Shown piece after piece: positions 10,372 to 21,761 of a stretch of 64,000 bases of DNA (positions are counted from its first letter, which is position 1; each line of letters opens with the position of its first letter). The notes beneath the pieces are model-generated. The model saw only the letters and a list, made by a program, of their open reading frames with translations. It did not search any database and had not been told where the DNA came from. The stretch spans positions 2,021,501 to 2,085,500 of the forward strand of contig CM057465.1 in assembly GCA_030035585.1 (NCBI GenBank). Reading direction: 5' to 3'. Source of the DNA: Dugong dugon (Eukaryota; Chordata; Mammalia; Sirenia; Dugongidae). The translations under genes and the position numbers were made by a program.

Positions 10372-11230
10372 GTCTTTGGGTTGATGCTTTCTTACCCCCA
10401 TTTTTATAACTTGCCAAGAAGCACAGTTCTTCTCTCCAACCCCAACCCCCTCCCTCCAGCCTGGCCCTCTCTTCCCCTCTGCCCTGAGGAGGCTGGCTGC
10501 CTTCACGGTCCACCTTCCTCACCCACTCGAGCCCATGCCCTTTGTCACGTACAACTCTGGGGTCCTCCATGAAGGCAGGCACAGCCCCACCCCTGTAACT
10601 GTCCATAGTATCAAGTGGTGCTGTGCCCATTCTGGCCAGGGCCATGGATTCTAGCTGGTGCCTCTGGCCTGACCATCCTGGCTTTGTGGGGGGGACAGAC
10701 ACATGGAGAGGGTGGGTGACCCCAGCAGCCCCAGTGAGGCCAGCTGACCTCACGTGTGCCAAGGGGCCCAGCTGAGGTCAGCTGAGGGGAAGCTCCAGCT
10801 CATTGTTGTATGCTGCTTTCCTGTCAACTGTTACCTGCTTTCCTGTCAACAGCTACGATGGCACCACCTCTTATGTGTTGGTGGCCAGATTAAATGGACC
10901 ACATACTGTTCCTACCCACACAGGCCTGGCACAGACTGCCCGTCCAGCTGGTGGTGTCCAGGCAGGCAACTTTCTGGGTGGGAGGCAGCCTTTTTACCAT
11001 CCTGGGCTCCACCACTGGTCTGCTGGGCACCCTGACTGCAAGGCCAGTTCTAACGAGTCACACACACAGGGATAGATTGCCCAGTACGCAAGGTAAGCAT
11101 GTGCTAAGGGTATCAACAAAACAGGGGCACCAGCTGTCCAAAGCAAAGAGCCACGGATGCCAAGCAGACAGGACACGAGGAAAAGAAAGTGCCACAGTGG
11201 AAGAGAACTGGCCGGGCCCTGGATGAAACT
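10372..11230. other. Unique DNA, no gene seen
   Basis: No family recognised. There is a small tandem of TGCTTTCCTGTCAAC at about 10811 and 10840. Open frames on both strands overlap and lack domains. Confidence 0.45.
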
Positions 11231-11660
11231 GATACCAGCTCCAGGGCCTGAGAATGTGCCCACCAAGAATTAAAGTCACGCAGGATCAAGAAGGCACCCA
11301 CGTGCAAGGTTGTTTAAGCGATGAGGCCCTACCACTTCGACACCTTCATTGACAGCTGTCTCCTACGGTCCCCTCCTGTGTAATTGAAACTCCTTATCTC
11401 GGCTGGTCTCTTGGGAGTATCTTACTTCTTTCTAATAAACAAGAGGTGAGAGCGGGCTGTGGAGTCTAACACTTGCTACATTCACCCAACACGCAGCTGG
11501 ATCCAACATGAGCGGTTACTAGGCAAGGACAGATTATATTAATAGATAACGGGTCTCTGATCCATTTTGAGAGAACCATCTTGTACATCCACGTCTGCTG
11601 ATCCAGCAACTCCAGCCAGGAGGGCCAGCAATGCTCTTTGTCATGATATATACAGGCTTA
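11231..11660. promoter_or_regulatory. Candidate non-coding regulatory block
   Basis: A repeat-free stretch with motif-dense segments: CATTGACAGCTGTCTCC (TGACAG plus E-box CAGCTG), TGTAATTGAAAC, CTTATCTCGG, CTAATAAACAAG and ATTAATAGATAACGG. No long open frame. Inference only. Confidence 0.3.
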
Positions 11661-13764
11661 TCCTGATGACTTAAACACAAACATTTACAGAGAAGTGCGA
11701 CAATCTCATTCCTACATAAGAACTGAGTTTACAGATACAAGAAAGACAAATTTTACTTACGTAAGCATGTATGATTCCATAACAGAAGATAAAGTACAAC
11801 ACGTATTTCCCAATGTTGAAATTGCTTTACGCATATTTCTACTTTAATGATCACAAACTACACATCAGAATGCTCACTTTCATCCCTGAAGAGACTAAAA
11901 AACCCTCAGGGTACAACAATAATTCAAGAAAGACTCAATTCATTATCTTTATTATGTTTGGCAGCTTAGTTGTGATGAAATCACTGAAGAATTTGTAAGA
12001 GCAAAAAATAGAAACGTTTTTAATTATAACATGTTAGAGACGAAAGATCTGTCTAAAAATAAAGTATAGTAATTTGTTTCCTGATTGTTAAATTTTCTTT
12101 TATGACATCTTTTCATTTGTTCATTTATAATTATAGCATTTATTTGGAAGCAAGCATCAAAGTTGAAGTATGAGCCATTTAGAGCAACTGGTGAAAGTCA
12201 ATTTTTAATTGTGGGAGATCAACAGAATTTTACACTGATGGTTGAAACACCTCAGTTCACCAAGTCATTTTCTTTGCTGTAGAATATGTGGAATATTCTT
12301 TTTCTAGAAAATGTGGTATATAGCAAAAATCTTAGTACCCCACGTCCACTAAAAATCTTATAATCCTGTTCATCTCATTCTGCTAAAATGGCATACATCA
12401 CTTTTGTGTTCAGTCCTTAATATTGTAATTACATTTACAAAGAAGTGATGTCATGGATAGCTAAGACACACACACGTATACACACGCATGTATATACATA
12501 ACTCACATATCCCGTACGAATGCTTGAGTAAACAGGGGAGTGGGCACCTCAGATTATCAGTGGTTGGGGCCCTCACTTGCCTTAATCTGGCCCTGCCCAC
12601 ACAGCTCCTTAACTCAGGACTTGATGAGACAATAAACAGAACACTCAAATCCACATTGGAAACAAGCCACGGACACCTCAGTCCACTTTAACTTAGGCCC
12701 AGTTACTTCCAATCCATGGTAATTAATGCCCGGAGCCAGGCACTTATGCTGTCTGTCCTCACTTGGAGTCAGGTGGGCAGGAGGAGCAGCCCTCTCCTGG
12801 CATGGACTCCCACCCGTTCCTTGTCCAGGGGACACTACCCCTCCTCAGCCCTTGTGGGGCCTCATGATTGGGAAAACCTCCTCAGGCTTCAGCCTCTGAG
12901 CAGAGGCCATGTGGCCGCTGCACTGTCCTGTGTCCGTTTGCACGGCCTGCACCCCTCAACCTTGGTGAATCCTGCGCAGAGCAGGGTTTGAGGAGTGTGT
13001 TCCCGGAGCTGATGGTGACTGGACCCATTCTGGACCCAGAGAGACTCTCCAAGGGGATGGCTGGTGTCCTGGTCCCTCCAGGCTCCCCACTTCCAGAGAA
13101 CTTTTGTCCCCACACTGCCCTCACACTCCTCTGGGACACCTTGCCGGCTCAAAGGACAGAGTTGTGTACATGTGGACCTTTCCAAAATGGCTAAAAGGCC
13201 TGTCTTAGCTCCTGGCACTCCTCCCAGTATTGCCTCCCTCACAACCCTCCCTTTCAATTCCTGTCTCCATGCTGAAGAGAGTCGCTTCTCCAGGACCCAC
13301 CTGAGCCCAGAACTGAGAACAATGGGAGAAGCCAACTGGAGCTTCTGGTTAAAGCCTGGACGCTCTTGCAGTGCCGACCCTGGCACCCACACACACTGTC
13401 GGCCTCTGTGAGACATAGGCTTCCCTCCTCTGCTGGGTGTGGCCATGCTCTGCTCCTTGAGAGCCTGGCTGAGGGGGGGCCCTTCTCCCACAGTTCACGT
13501 TGGAGTCATTGCTCTCTATAGAAGGGGAGAGACCCAAGACCAGGAGGCCCCCCCGACAGAGGTAGCGCCTAGTGAGATAGAACACAGGAGGGGGACATGA
13601 GCTGCTTCTGTTCTCCCCGTCCCCATCCAGGGCCCGGCAGGGGCGTGCGGGCACCCCCACTAAGGATACTATCCCCTTCACTAGAGCCGGGCTGTCCTGC
13701 AGAGGACTCCTCGCAAAAAGGACTATGAGGAACTGGGTGGGGGGGGCCAGGCACTACTGGGTCC
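11661..13764. other. AT-rich then GC-rich unique DNA
   Basis: 11661-12450 is AT-rich with no recognised family. A CA/TA microsatellite-like patch lies at about 12467-12510. 12700-13760 is GC-rich with many chance frames, including a 200-codon minus-strand frame that has no recognisable domain. No gene supported. Confidence 0.45.
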
Positions 13765-14510
13765 AGGCCTCCCCGGGGTCTCTGGTCCTGCCTTTGCCGT
13801 AGGGGTTACCAGCCCTACCTCTACCATAGCCCCCCGTCCTGGGGTTACCAGCAGTGTTTCTGCCTTAGCCCCCTGTCCTGGGGTTACCAGCTCTGTTTCT
13901 GACATAGCCCTGTCCTGGAGTTACCAGCTGTCATGGATTGAATTGTGTCCCCCAAAATATGTGTCACTTGGTTAGGCCATGATTCCCAGTATTGTGTGGT
14001 TGTCCTGTTTTGTGATTATAATTTTATGTCAAAGAGGATTAGGGTGGGATTGTAACTCCCTTACTAAGGTCACGTCCCTGATCCAAAGTAAAGGCAGTTT
14101 CCCTGGGGTGTGGCCTACATCGCCTTATATCTTACAAGAGATAAAAGGAAAGGCAAGCAAGAGATTGGGGACCTCACACCACCAAGAAAGAAGCACCGGG
14201 AGCAGAGCATACCCTTTGGACCTGGGGTTCCTGCACGGAGAAGCTCCTAGTTCAGGGGAAGATTGACCAGAATAACCTTCCTCCAGAGCTGACAGAGAGA
14301 GAAAGACTTCTCATGGAGCTGACACTCTGAATTTGGACTTCTAGCCTACTAGACTGTGAGAAAATAAATTTCTCTTTGTTAAAACCATCCACTTGTGGTA
14401 TTTCTGTTACAGCAGCACTAGATGACCAAGACACCAGCCCTGTTTCTGCCGTAGCCCCCTGTTCTGGGGGTTACCAGCCCGGCCTCTGCCATAGCCTCCC
14501 ACCCAGGGCC
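13765..14510. repeat. Minisatellite, about 39-bp units, split by an LTR
   Basis: GGGGTTACC (or GGAGTTACC) recurs at 13802, 13841, 13880 and 13917, and again at 14467 after the LTR. Removing the LTR and one target duplication gives a unit of about 40 bp across the break, so the array was continuous before insertion. The 39-bp period equals 13 codons, and minus-strand frames therefore show a 13-residue repeat built on LVTPG. That is a by-product of the period, with no other coding support. Confidence 0.88.
13929..14433 (+). mobile_element. Solo MaLR-type LTR in the minisatellite
   Basis: A 505-bp element beginning TGTCATGGATTGAATTGTG and ending GATGACCAAGACA, i.e. TG...CA. Identical 5-bp target duplications CCAGC flank it at 13924-13928 and 14434-14438. 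An internal AAAATAAATTTCTC lies near 14362, about 70 bp before the 3' end, in the position of a polyadenylation signal. No gag or pol sequence, so solo LTR. Compared with the MLT1-like LTRs in the window it is less diverged in layout and appears younger. Confidence 0.9.
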
Positions 14511-14867
14511 GTCCTCTCTCCATAGCTGAGGGTGGAGACTCAAGGTCAGGCACTGGGGTCTCCTTGGTGTCCCCGTGTGCTGAGCGAAGGGCCTGGGGGC
14601 TGGGTGCAGGGAAGTTCTGAGGAGGGAGCAAAGCATAGAACAAAGGATAGCCCAGATAGGGTCCTTGTGGAGGAGGCCTGGCTCTTCTCTGTGCAATTCC
14701 AGGGGCAGGAACATGGTTCCTCCCTCCCAGTGTGCTCCCTCCTGAGGCCCAGGAGGTGCCAGTGCAGGGAGGGGTTTTGAGTTAGAGTAGGGCCTGTTCT
14801 CCTGGTCCCTGAGTGCCAGGATGGGGTCCTTGAGTGCTCACATGCCATGTCCAGGATCCTCAATCGA
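14511..14867. other. GC-rich unique DNA, nothing recognised
   Basis: No feature identified between the two minisatellites. Confidence 0.4.
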
Positions 14868-14995
14868 GCTTCCCTAGCCTCCTGTGTCCCCAGCCTCCTG
14901 CGTCCCAAGTCTCCTCTGTCCCCAGCCTCCTGTGACCTGAGCTTCCTGTGTCCTGAGCCTTTTGTGGTCCCCAGCCTCCTGTAGTTCTGGAGTTG
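14868..14995. repeat. Degenerate minisatellite, about 17-18 bp
   Basis: Variants of CCCCAGCCTCCTGTG and TGAGCTTCCTGTGTCC repeat about seven times. The minus-strand frame shows a corresponding imperfect GTQEAG/RRLG repetition, again a by-product. Confidence 0.7.
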
Positions 14996-15617
14996 CCCAC
15001 CTTGTGACCCCAAGACAGTGTTTCTGGCAGCCCAAGGACCTCAATGCAGTGACCACTGGCTGCCAGACGAGGTGCCAGTGGGGTACCTGCTCTGAACCTT
15101 CTGTCTGCACTCTGCAGGGAGGCATCTGGAGCTCTGCAATGCTCAGAAGTGCCAGCTAGCTGGGGGCTTCACTGCTCCATCATGGCTGCAGTGAATGTTT
15201 GGTTCGTGCAGCCACATGAGGAGCCTGATGCTCTCAAGCCTGGAGGACTTGGGAAGGGGGCATTCTGCCTGGGTCCCATGATCCCCAGACCACAACTACC
15301 TCAGAGGCCATGAACTGGCCACCTTCCAGTGATGAGTGATGATTCTGTCACACCCCAGAGAACCAGAACCCCCGACTTACAGACAAAAAGCTGAGCCCTG
15401 GTGGGGAGCCCACCACCCGCTCTCCCTAAAGTTAGTGCTGAGCCAGTGAGATGGAGATGCCGAGGTCCACCTCCCAGTGCCCTTCCCAGGGTGCTTTGCT
15501 GAAGAAATCACACCTAGAGGTAACTGCCCAGGTGGCAGAAGTATCCAGGTGACACCTCACGCCCCTGGTCATCGAGCTCTCCTCCGAGGATGCCGGGGTA
15601 TGTCCATATACAGAGTG
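14996..15617. other. Unique DNA, nothing recognised
   Basis: No repeat or gene signal up to the SINE target duplication at 15611-15617. Confidence 0.4.
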
Positions 15618-15787
15618 CTTTCTCTGGTGGCCCAGTGGTTAAGAGCTTGGCTGCTAACCAAAAGGTCGGCAGTTTAAATCCACCAACCACTCCTTGGAAA
15701 CCCTATGGGGCAGTTCTACTCTGTCCTGTAGGGTCACTATGAGTTGGAATCAACATGATGGCAATGGGTTTAGTTTTGGGTGTGTTC
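15618..15787 (+). mobile_element. AfroSINE, short form
   Basis: CTCTGGTGGCCCAGTGGTTA, B-box region GTTTAAATCCACC, GGAAACCCTATGGGGC and GGGTCACTATGAGTTGG are in order, ending in a GT-rich tail. A short direct repeat CAGAGTG (15611-15617 and 15788-15794) is a plausible target duplication. Confidence 0.9.
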
Positions 15788-16004
15788 CAGAGTGGAGATC
15801 AGAGTCAGTGGGAGTGGGGAGTCCAGGGCTGCAGGTAGAAGTGGCTGAACTGTAGAATTCTCCAGAGACTTCTGGATGGCAAGTCCATTCTCTGTGGCCA
15901 TTTTTGCTCTGCCAGGGAGAGCAGAACATGCCCCAGGTGAACAAAATCCAATTATCACCAACTCATAGTTCTGCATTTATGACTGACACCCACTCTCATC
16001 TCCC

Positions 16005-16655
16005 ATTACGGGTTGAATTGTGTCCCCCAAAAGATGTGCTGAAGTCTTAACCCTGGTACCTGTGAGCATGACCTTGTTTGGAAATAGAGTCTTTGAAGAT
16101 GTTATCAGTTCAGTTACCATAAGGTCGTGCAAGAGTACGGTGGGTCCTACTCCAATATGACTAATATTACCTGCTCTCACTTATATGAAATACCTACAAC
16201 AGGGTGGGAGGGAAGGGAGAGAGGGGAGAAAAAAAAAAAACAAACCAGTTGCCGTCCAGTGGATTCCGACTCATAGCAACCCTCTACGGAAATGGAAAAT
16301 TTGACAACAGATACGTGTAATCGTTGCATAACATGTCTAATGTAATTAGTGTCGCTAAATTGCACATGTGAAAAATCTTGAATTGGCAAATGTTCTCTTA
16401 TGTATATCTTCACAACAATTTTAAAAGAGAGAGACACAGAGAAGGAGGGAAGATGCCATGTGAGGACAGAGTTATGGGGCAGCTGCAAGCCAAGGAATGC
16501 CAGGAGCTGCCAGAAGCTGGAGGAGGAAAAAGAGGACCTGCTCACCCTGTGATCTCAGACTTCTGGCCTCAGAGCTGTGAGAAGTGCATGTCTGTTGTCC
16601 TCAGCCCCCTAGTTTGTGGTGCATTTAGGGCATCCCCAGGACAGTCAGACACTTC
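16005..16655 (+). mobile_element. MLT1/MaLR-type LTR, interrupted
   Basis: The first part (16005-16160) has GGGTTGAATTGTGTCCCCC and GACCTTGTTTGGAAATAGAG and ends at ACTCCAATATGAC. The second part (16426-16655) resumes with AGAGACACAGAGAAGG, CTGCAAGCCAAGGAATGCC, CTTCTGGCCTCAGAGCTG and the LTR end. The 265-bp insertion between them is a different repeat. Confidence 0.8.
16161..16425 (+). mobile_element. L1-like 3' end with a reverse SINE shred
   Basis: Insert in the LTR above. 16315-16425 has the order of an old L1 3' UTR (ATCGTTGCATAACATG, CTAAATTGCACATGTG, TTATGTATATCTTCACAACAATTTTAAAA). 16240-16300 contains a reverse AfroSINE tail (CAGTTGCCGTCCAGTGGATTCC). Both are short, so the family call is moderate. 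Confidence 0.5.
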
Positions 16656-17614
16656 CCCAAAGATGAGTGGTGGTTGTAGCGTAGCAGGCAGAGATCGAAG
16701 CCATTGGGGCAACTGTCTCCTAGCATAGAGGAGGACTTCACTGGACAGCCATATGCTCTGGATACGTCCCTCCCCATGGAGGACAGAGGAACACATACAC
16801 AAAGCTCCATTTTCTAGCCAAAGCAAGCAGATGCACTTGCTGGCTGGGTTTAGATTTTCTCTGGAACTGAGCTCCACGTGACATGTATCATGGGGTGCAG
16901 CCATGCTGGACCAGCCTTGGGGATAGAAGCTTCGGAAGGCCAGGATGCACAGCGGCCCTGGCTGAGGGGCAGCGAGTGATGGGGTTGTGAGTGTCCCTGT
17001 GTTTGCTGTCACTGCTGGGAAATGGGAGAGGAAGCTCCTCCTGTCTGCACAGCAGCTGCTCTCCCCCTGGAGCCTGTCCAGTCCTTGTCCCAGACCAAGC
17101 GTCCTTGTCATCTCCTCACTAGAGACCTCCCTGAATCACCCCTTCTGAATCTGTACCACCAAATACCGACTGGCAGCCAGAGGTGGAAAAGGGAAAGACG
17201 CTCGCTGCACTCCAAAGCCCCAGCTATGCTCAGATGCAGTGCAATGGGGAGTGGGAGGCAGCAAAGGGTGGCTTTCTGTGGAGGGACAGAGGTGGAGCAG
17301 TGGTTCTGTGTATGATCCTTGCAGCAGAGGGGGTGTGGTCCTGGGACTCAGGTCCAACATCTGTCCCTGTAGTGATCATAGACTCAACCACACCGTATGA
17401 CCTGTCCACTGCAGGGAAGAGCTGTTGTTCGCAGTGCCACAGTGAGAAGACCCCCCACCCCAGACCCCCAGCAATGAGTCTGAGAGCTCCAGACACTTTC
17501 CATCACTGTTCTGGTCTAGATTCTAGAAGGACACAGAAGGAATTGTTCTTAAGGTCTTGTTAACACATTCATTTACTCATTTAATAAATGTTTACTAGGT
17601 ACTAACCAAACATA
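16656..17614. other. Unique DNA, possible L2 shred at the end
   Basis: No gene supported. The 180-codon minus-strand frame (16569-17111) straddles the LTR and is not credible. ATTCATTTACTCATTTAATAAATG near 17567 has the look of a reverse L2 3' end. Confidence 0.4.
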
Positions 17615-20186
17615 AAGATCGATATCCTAGAGATTAGTGAGCTGAAATGGACCAGTATCAGCCATTCTGAATCGACACTTACATAGTCTATTTTGCCTGG
17701 AATGACAAATTGAAAGGGAAGGGTGTCGCATTCATCATTAAAAAGAACATATCAAGATCTATTTTGAAGTACAACACTGTCATGGATAGGCTAATATCCA
17801 TACATCTGCAAGGAAGACCAGTTAATGTGACTATTATTCAAATTTTTATACCACCAACCAAGGCCAAAGATGAAGAAATTGAAGATTTTTACCAATTTCT
17901 GAAGTTTGAAATTGATCAAACATGCAATTAAGATGCACTGATAATTACTAGTGATTGTAATGCAAAAGTTGGAGACAAGAAAGGATAGGTAGTTAAAAGA
18001 TATAGCCCTGTGATAGAGACAATGCCAGATATCTCACGATAGAATTTTTCAAGACCAACGACTTCTTCACTGCAAATACTTTTTTTCAACAACATAAACG
18101 ATGACTATACATGTGGATCTCACTGGGCAGAATACACAGGAATCAAATCTATTATATCTGTGGAAAGAGATGATGGAGAAACTCAGTATCACCAGTTGGA
18201 ACAAGGCCAGTGGCCAACTGTGGAACAGACAATCAATTGCTCATATGCAAGCTCCAGTTGAAGCTGAAGAAAATTAAAACAAGTCCATGAGAGCCAAATT
18301 ATGACCTTGAGTATATCCCACCTAAATTTAGAGATCATCTCAAGGGCAGATTTGACACATTGAATACTAATAATCAAAGACCGGACAAGTTGTGAGATGA
18401 CATCAAGGACATCAAACAAGAAGAAAGAAAAGGCTATCAAAAAGTCAGGAATGAAAGAAAAGACCAAAATAGATGTCAGAAGAGACCTTGAAACTTGCTC
18501 TTGAAAATCTAGCAGCTATAACGAATGGAAGAAATGATGAAGCAAAAGAGCTGAACAGAAGATTTCAAAGGGTGGCTCAAAAAGAAAAAGTAAAGTATTT
18601 TAATGAAATGTACAATTACCTGGAGTTAAAAAACCCAAAAAGAAGAACACGCTTGGCATTTCTCAAACTGAAAGAACTGAAGAAAAAGTTCAAGCCTTGA
18701 GTTGCAATATTGAAGGACTCTATGAGCAAAATATTGAATGACCCAGGAAGCATCAAAGGAAGATAGAAGGAATACACAGAGTCACTGTACCAAAAAGAAT
18801 TTATCAATGTTCGACCATTTCAGGAGGCAGCATATGATCAAGAACCAAAGGCACTGAAGGAAGAAGTCCAAGTTGTACTGAAGGCATTGGTGAAAAACAA
18901 GACTCCAGGAATTGACGGAATACTAATTGAGATGTTTCAACAAATGGATGCAACGCTGGAAGGACTCATTCATCTAAGCTAAGAAACTTAGAAGACAGCT
19001 TCCTGGCCAACTGACTGGAAGAGATCCATATTTGTACCCATTCCAAAGAAAGATGATCCAGCAGAATGCAGAAATTATTGAACAATATCATTAATATCAC
19101 ATGCATATAAAATTTTGTTGGAAATAATTCAAAAATAGTTGCAACAATACATGAACAGGGAACTACCAGAAATTCAAACTGGATTCAGAAGAGGATGTGG
19201 AACCAGGGATATCATTGCTGATGTCAGATGAATCTTGGCTGAAAGCAGAGACTACCAGAAAGAGGTTTACCAGTGTTTTGTTGACTATGCAAAGGCATTC
19301 AGCTGTGTAGATCATGATAAATTATGGGTAAACATTGCAAAAAATGGGAATTCCAGAACTCTTAATTGTGCTCACGTGGAATCTGTATTTAGACCAAGAG
19401 GCAGTCATTTGAACAGAGCAAGGAGATACTGCGTGGTTTAAAATCAGGAAAAGTGTGTGTCAGAGCAGTATCTTTTCACCATATTTATTCTATCTGTATG
19501 ATAAGCAAATAATCTGAGAAGCTGGACAATATGAAGAAGAACACAGCCATCAGGATTGGAGGAAGATTCATTAACAACCTATGATATGCAGATTACACAA
19601 CCTTGCTTGCTTGAAGCACTTACTGATGAAAATCAAAGACTATGGCCTTCAGTACAGATTACACCTCAACAGAAAGAAGATAAAAATCCTCACAACTGGA
19701 CCAATAAGCAACATCTTGATAATTAAAGAAAATATTGATGTTGTGAAGGATTTCATTTTACTTGGATCCACAACCAATGCCCATGGAAGCAGCAGTCAAG
19801 GAATCAACTGTAGTATTGCATTGAGCAAATCTGCTGCAAAAGACCTCTTTATAGTGTTAAAAAGCAAAGACGTCACCTTGAGGACTAAGGTGAACCTGAC
19901 CCAAGCCATGGTATTTTCAATCATCTCAGGTGCATGTGAAAGCTGGACAATGAACAAGGAAGATCTAGGAAGAATTGGTGCCTTTTAATTGTGTTGGCAA
20001 GGAATATTGAATATACCATAGACTGCCAAAGGAATGAACAAATCTGTCTTGGAAGAAGTACAGCAAAAATGCTCCTTCAAAGCCAGGATGGTGAGATTTC
20101 ATCTTACATACTTTGAACATGTTATCAGGGAGGGATTAGTCCCTGGAGAAGGACATCATGCTTGGTAAATTAGATTTTGATTTTTT
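17615..20186 (+). pseudogene. RTE (BovB-like) LINE, endonuclease and reverse transcriptase remnant
   Basis: The longest RTE copy in the window, 5'-truncated and lacking the last roughly 190 bp of the 3' end. An AP-endonuclease portion reads open at 17710-17931, followed by a SDCNAKVG block where RTE enzymes have GDxN. The linker shows a 75-codon open piece at 18473-18700. Reverse transcriptase follows: VPIPKKDDPAECRNY near 19040, a motif A region CFVDYAKAFSCVDH near 19272, and the catalytic box at 19585-19596 reading YADY instead of YADD. Many stops and frame breaks separate these blocks, for example the TGA directly before YADY. It cannot make an enzyme. An RTE 3'-terminal piece lies 1.6 kb downstream at 21762 but belongs to another insertion. 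Confidence 0.92.
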
Positions 20187-20930
20187 TTCAGTAAGAAAGA
20201 TGTTTCTGCTCAGCTTATAGAATCAAGTGCTGAGGGTGAAAGTCTGAGAATGCAGCTCATGAAGGAAAAAGAAGGAGGCAGCACAGACCTCAGAGGGCAT
20301 CCTACTGGGTCTCAGCTGAGACCTCAGGGAGGGGGCTCCGTGAAGGCCCCTTGAGTAGTGGAACCTGGGAGCATGTCAAAGGGCACCCTGTGGGAGCAGC
20401 CAGCACAGAGTCTGCTGTGGGCCTGGTGGCTGCTGTGAGTGGTGGGTGCAGTGCCCAGCTCACTGAGAAGTGTGGTCCAAGTTTGGGGTGGAAGCAGGCA
20501 GGACTCAGACACTCTTTCCAGCCCCATTGCCAGCATGCAGCTTGGGGTGGGGTGCCCTCCAGATGTTCCCAGAGTCAGAGCAGACCCAGGCAGAGAACAG
20601 GAGATGCAGGCTGTCCAAAACCAGTCTCCTCTGTTATACCTGCAGGAAGAGAAGACAGCTCCAGCGCAGGGTAGTGGGCGGGAGGTTCTGAGAGACTGCA
20701 CTGCCTCCTCCCCTGCCTGAGCTGGGCTGGCAGGATGGGCAACATCACCGGGCCCATCCCCTCTGGCCAGGTCAGCCATGAGGATCCTTTCCTAAAAAGC
20801 TCAGCTCTGCCCCGTGACACCTGTCCCAAGATCCCTTCACTATTGCCTCTCCTCACCAGTGTAGCCCAGAGGGCCACAGAGCCCCTGCCCACCGTGGTCC
20901 TCTGTAACTTGCCCTGACTCTTGTAAATAA
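20187..20930. other. GC-rich unique DNA, no gene seen
   Basis: Follows the abrupt loss of RTE sequence at CTTGGTAAATTAG. Overlapping open frames on both strands have no recognisable features. Confidence 0.45.
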
Positions 20931-21060
20931 AAATTAGTTGCTGCTGAGTCGGCTTCAGACTCCTGAAACCCAGAAACCACAGGAAATAAGTGATTCTTAT
21001 TTGAAGCCACTAAGCTTGGGGTATTTTGTTATGCAGCAACAGATAACGAATACAGTACCA
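20931..21060. mobile_element. SINE shred and MaLR LTR 3' end
   Basis: 20931-20970 is a reverse AfroSINE tail (TTAGTTGCTGCTGAGTCGGC). 20980-21058 is the sense 3' end of a MaLR/MLT1 LTR (GAAGCCACTAAGCTTGGGG, ATTTTGTTATGCAGCAAC, ending in AATACAG). Confidence 0.65.
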
Positions 21061-21206
21061 CATCTATTTTAAAGTATAGCTCTCAGAGGGCATGCGTGCT
21101 CTACAAATCTCTCCTGTCTCCATATGGTTCTACTTTATTTTTTAATTTTTCAATTAATTTCTATTATTCAAACAATGCATGACCAACTTCACCTTAAAAA
21201 AAACCA
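21061..21206. other. Short unassigned AT-rich stretch
   Basis: Nothing recognised. Confidence 0.35.
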
Positions 21207-21760
21207 AATGAGAAAAGGCAGAGCCAACATAGAGCTATAGAGAGAAGCACTGCACCATCCCTCCACAGCAAAGACCCAAAAAGCTAAAACAGAGACAAAC
21301 GTCAATCCTGGAACCCTAAGCATCAAATGAAGAGATAAAGAACTCAGCCAAGCATCAAATGGAATAAAAAACTGACAGAGAACAGAGAGTGAGGAGAGAT
21401 ACATGCAGAGGTCCCCTATCAGCTAATGCAGCACAGATTCACCATCTTGGACTCCTCTCGGAGATCAGCAGACAGGGAATACAGGAAAGCAGCTCACCCT
21501 TCTTCCTCCCAGCTTGGTCTCCTCTGCTTCCCATCAGCTGACGTCTCTTGTTCAGGAGGCACCAGTTTCAGCCCTGTGCCACTTGGATTCACCCCACCCA
21601 CACTGGCCAGCTCCCTGGGTGCCATTTGTTTGTTGCTGGTCTTGCTTTTGGTTTCTTCTCTGCCTCTCATCACCTCCTCCTCCTTTCTTTCAAACTCTGG
21701 CTCTGTGTGCCATCTTTGCTTCTTCTTGAAAGGCTGTGAAGCATCACTGGACTGGGGAAC
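21207..21760 (+). mobile_element. L1 5' UTR segment
   Basis: 21207-21500 is the plus-strand counterpart of 1-360 (GAGATAAAGAACTCAGCC, CAGAGAACAGAGAGTGAGG, CATCTTGGACTCCTCTCGG). 21500-21760 continues with CTTCTTCCTCCCAGCTTGG and CCCATCAGCTGACGTCTC, a continuation not present in the left-edge copy. Sense relative to the L1 ORF2 piece at 22201. The L1 assignment is from layout and memory of the family. Confidence 0.55.
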
Positions 21761-21761
21761 T

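Noticed and set aside
12889..13491. 200-codon minus-strand open frame
   Set aside because: No recognisable domain or splice context, and overlapping frames on the other strand are comparably open.
16569..17111. 180-codon minus-strand open frame
   Set aside because: Its C-terminal end lies in an antisense MaLR LTR, and the remainder has no recognisable feature.
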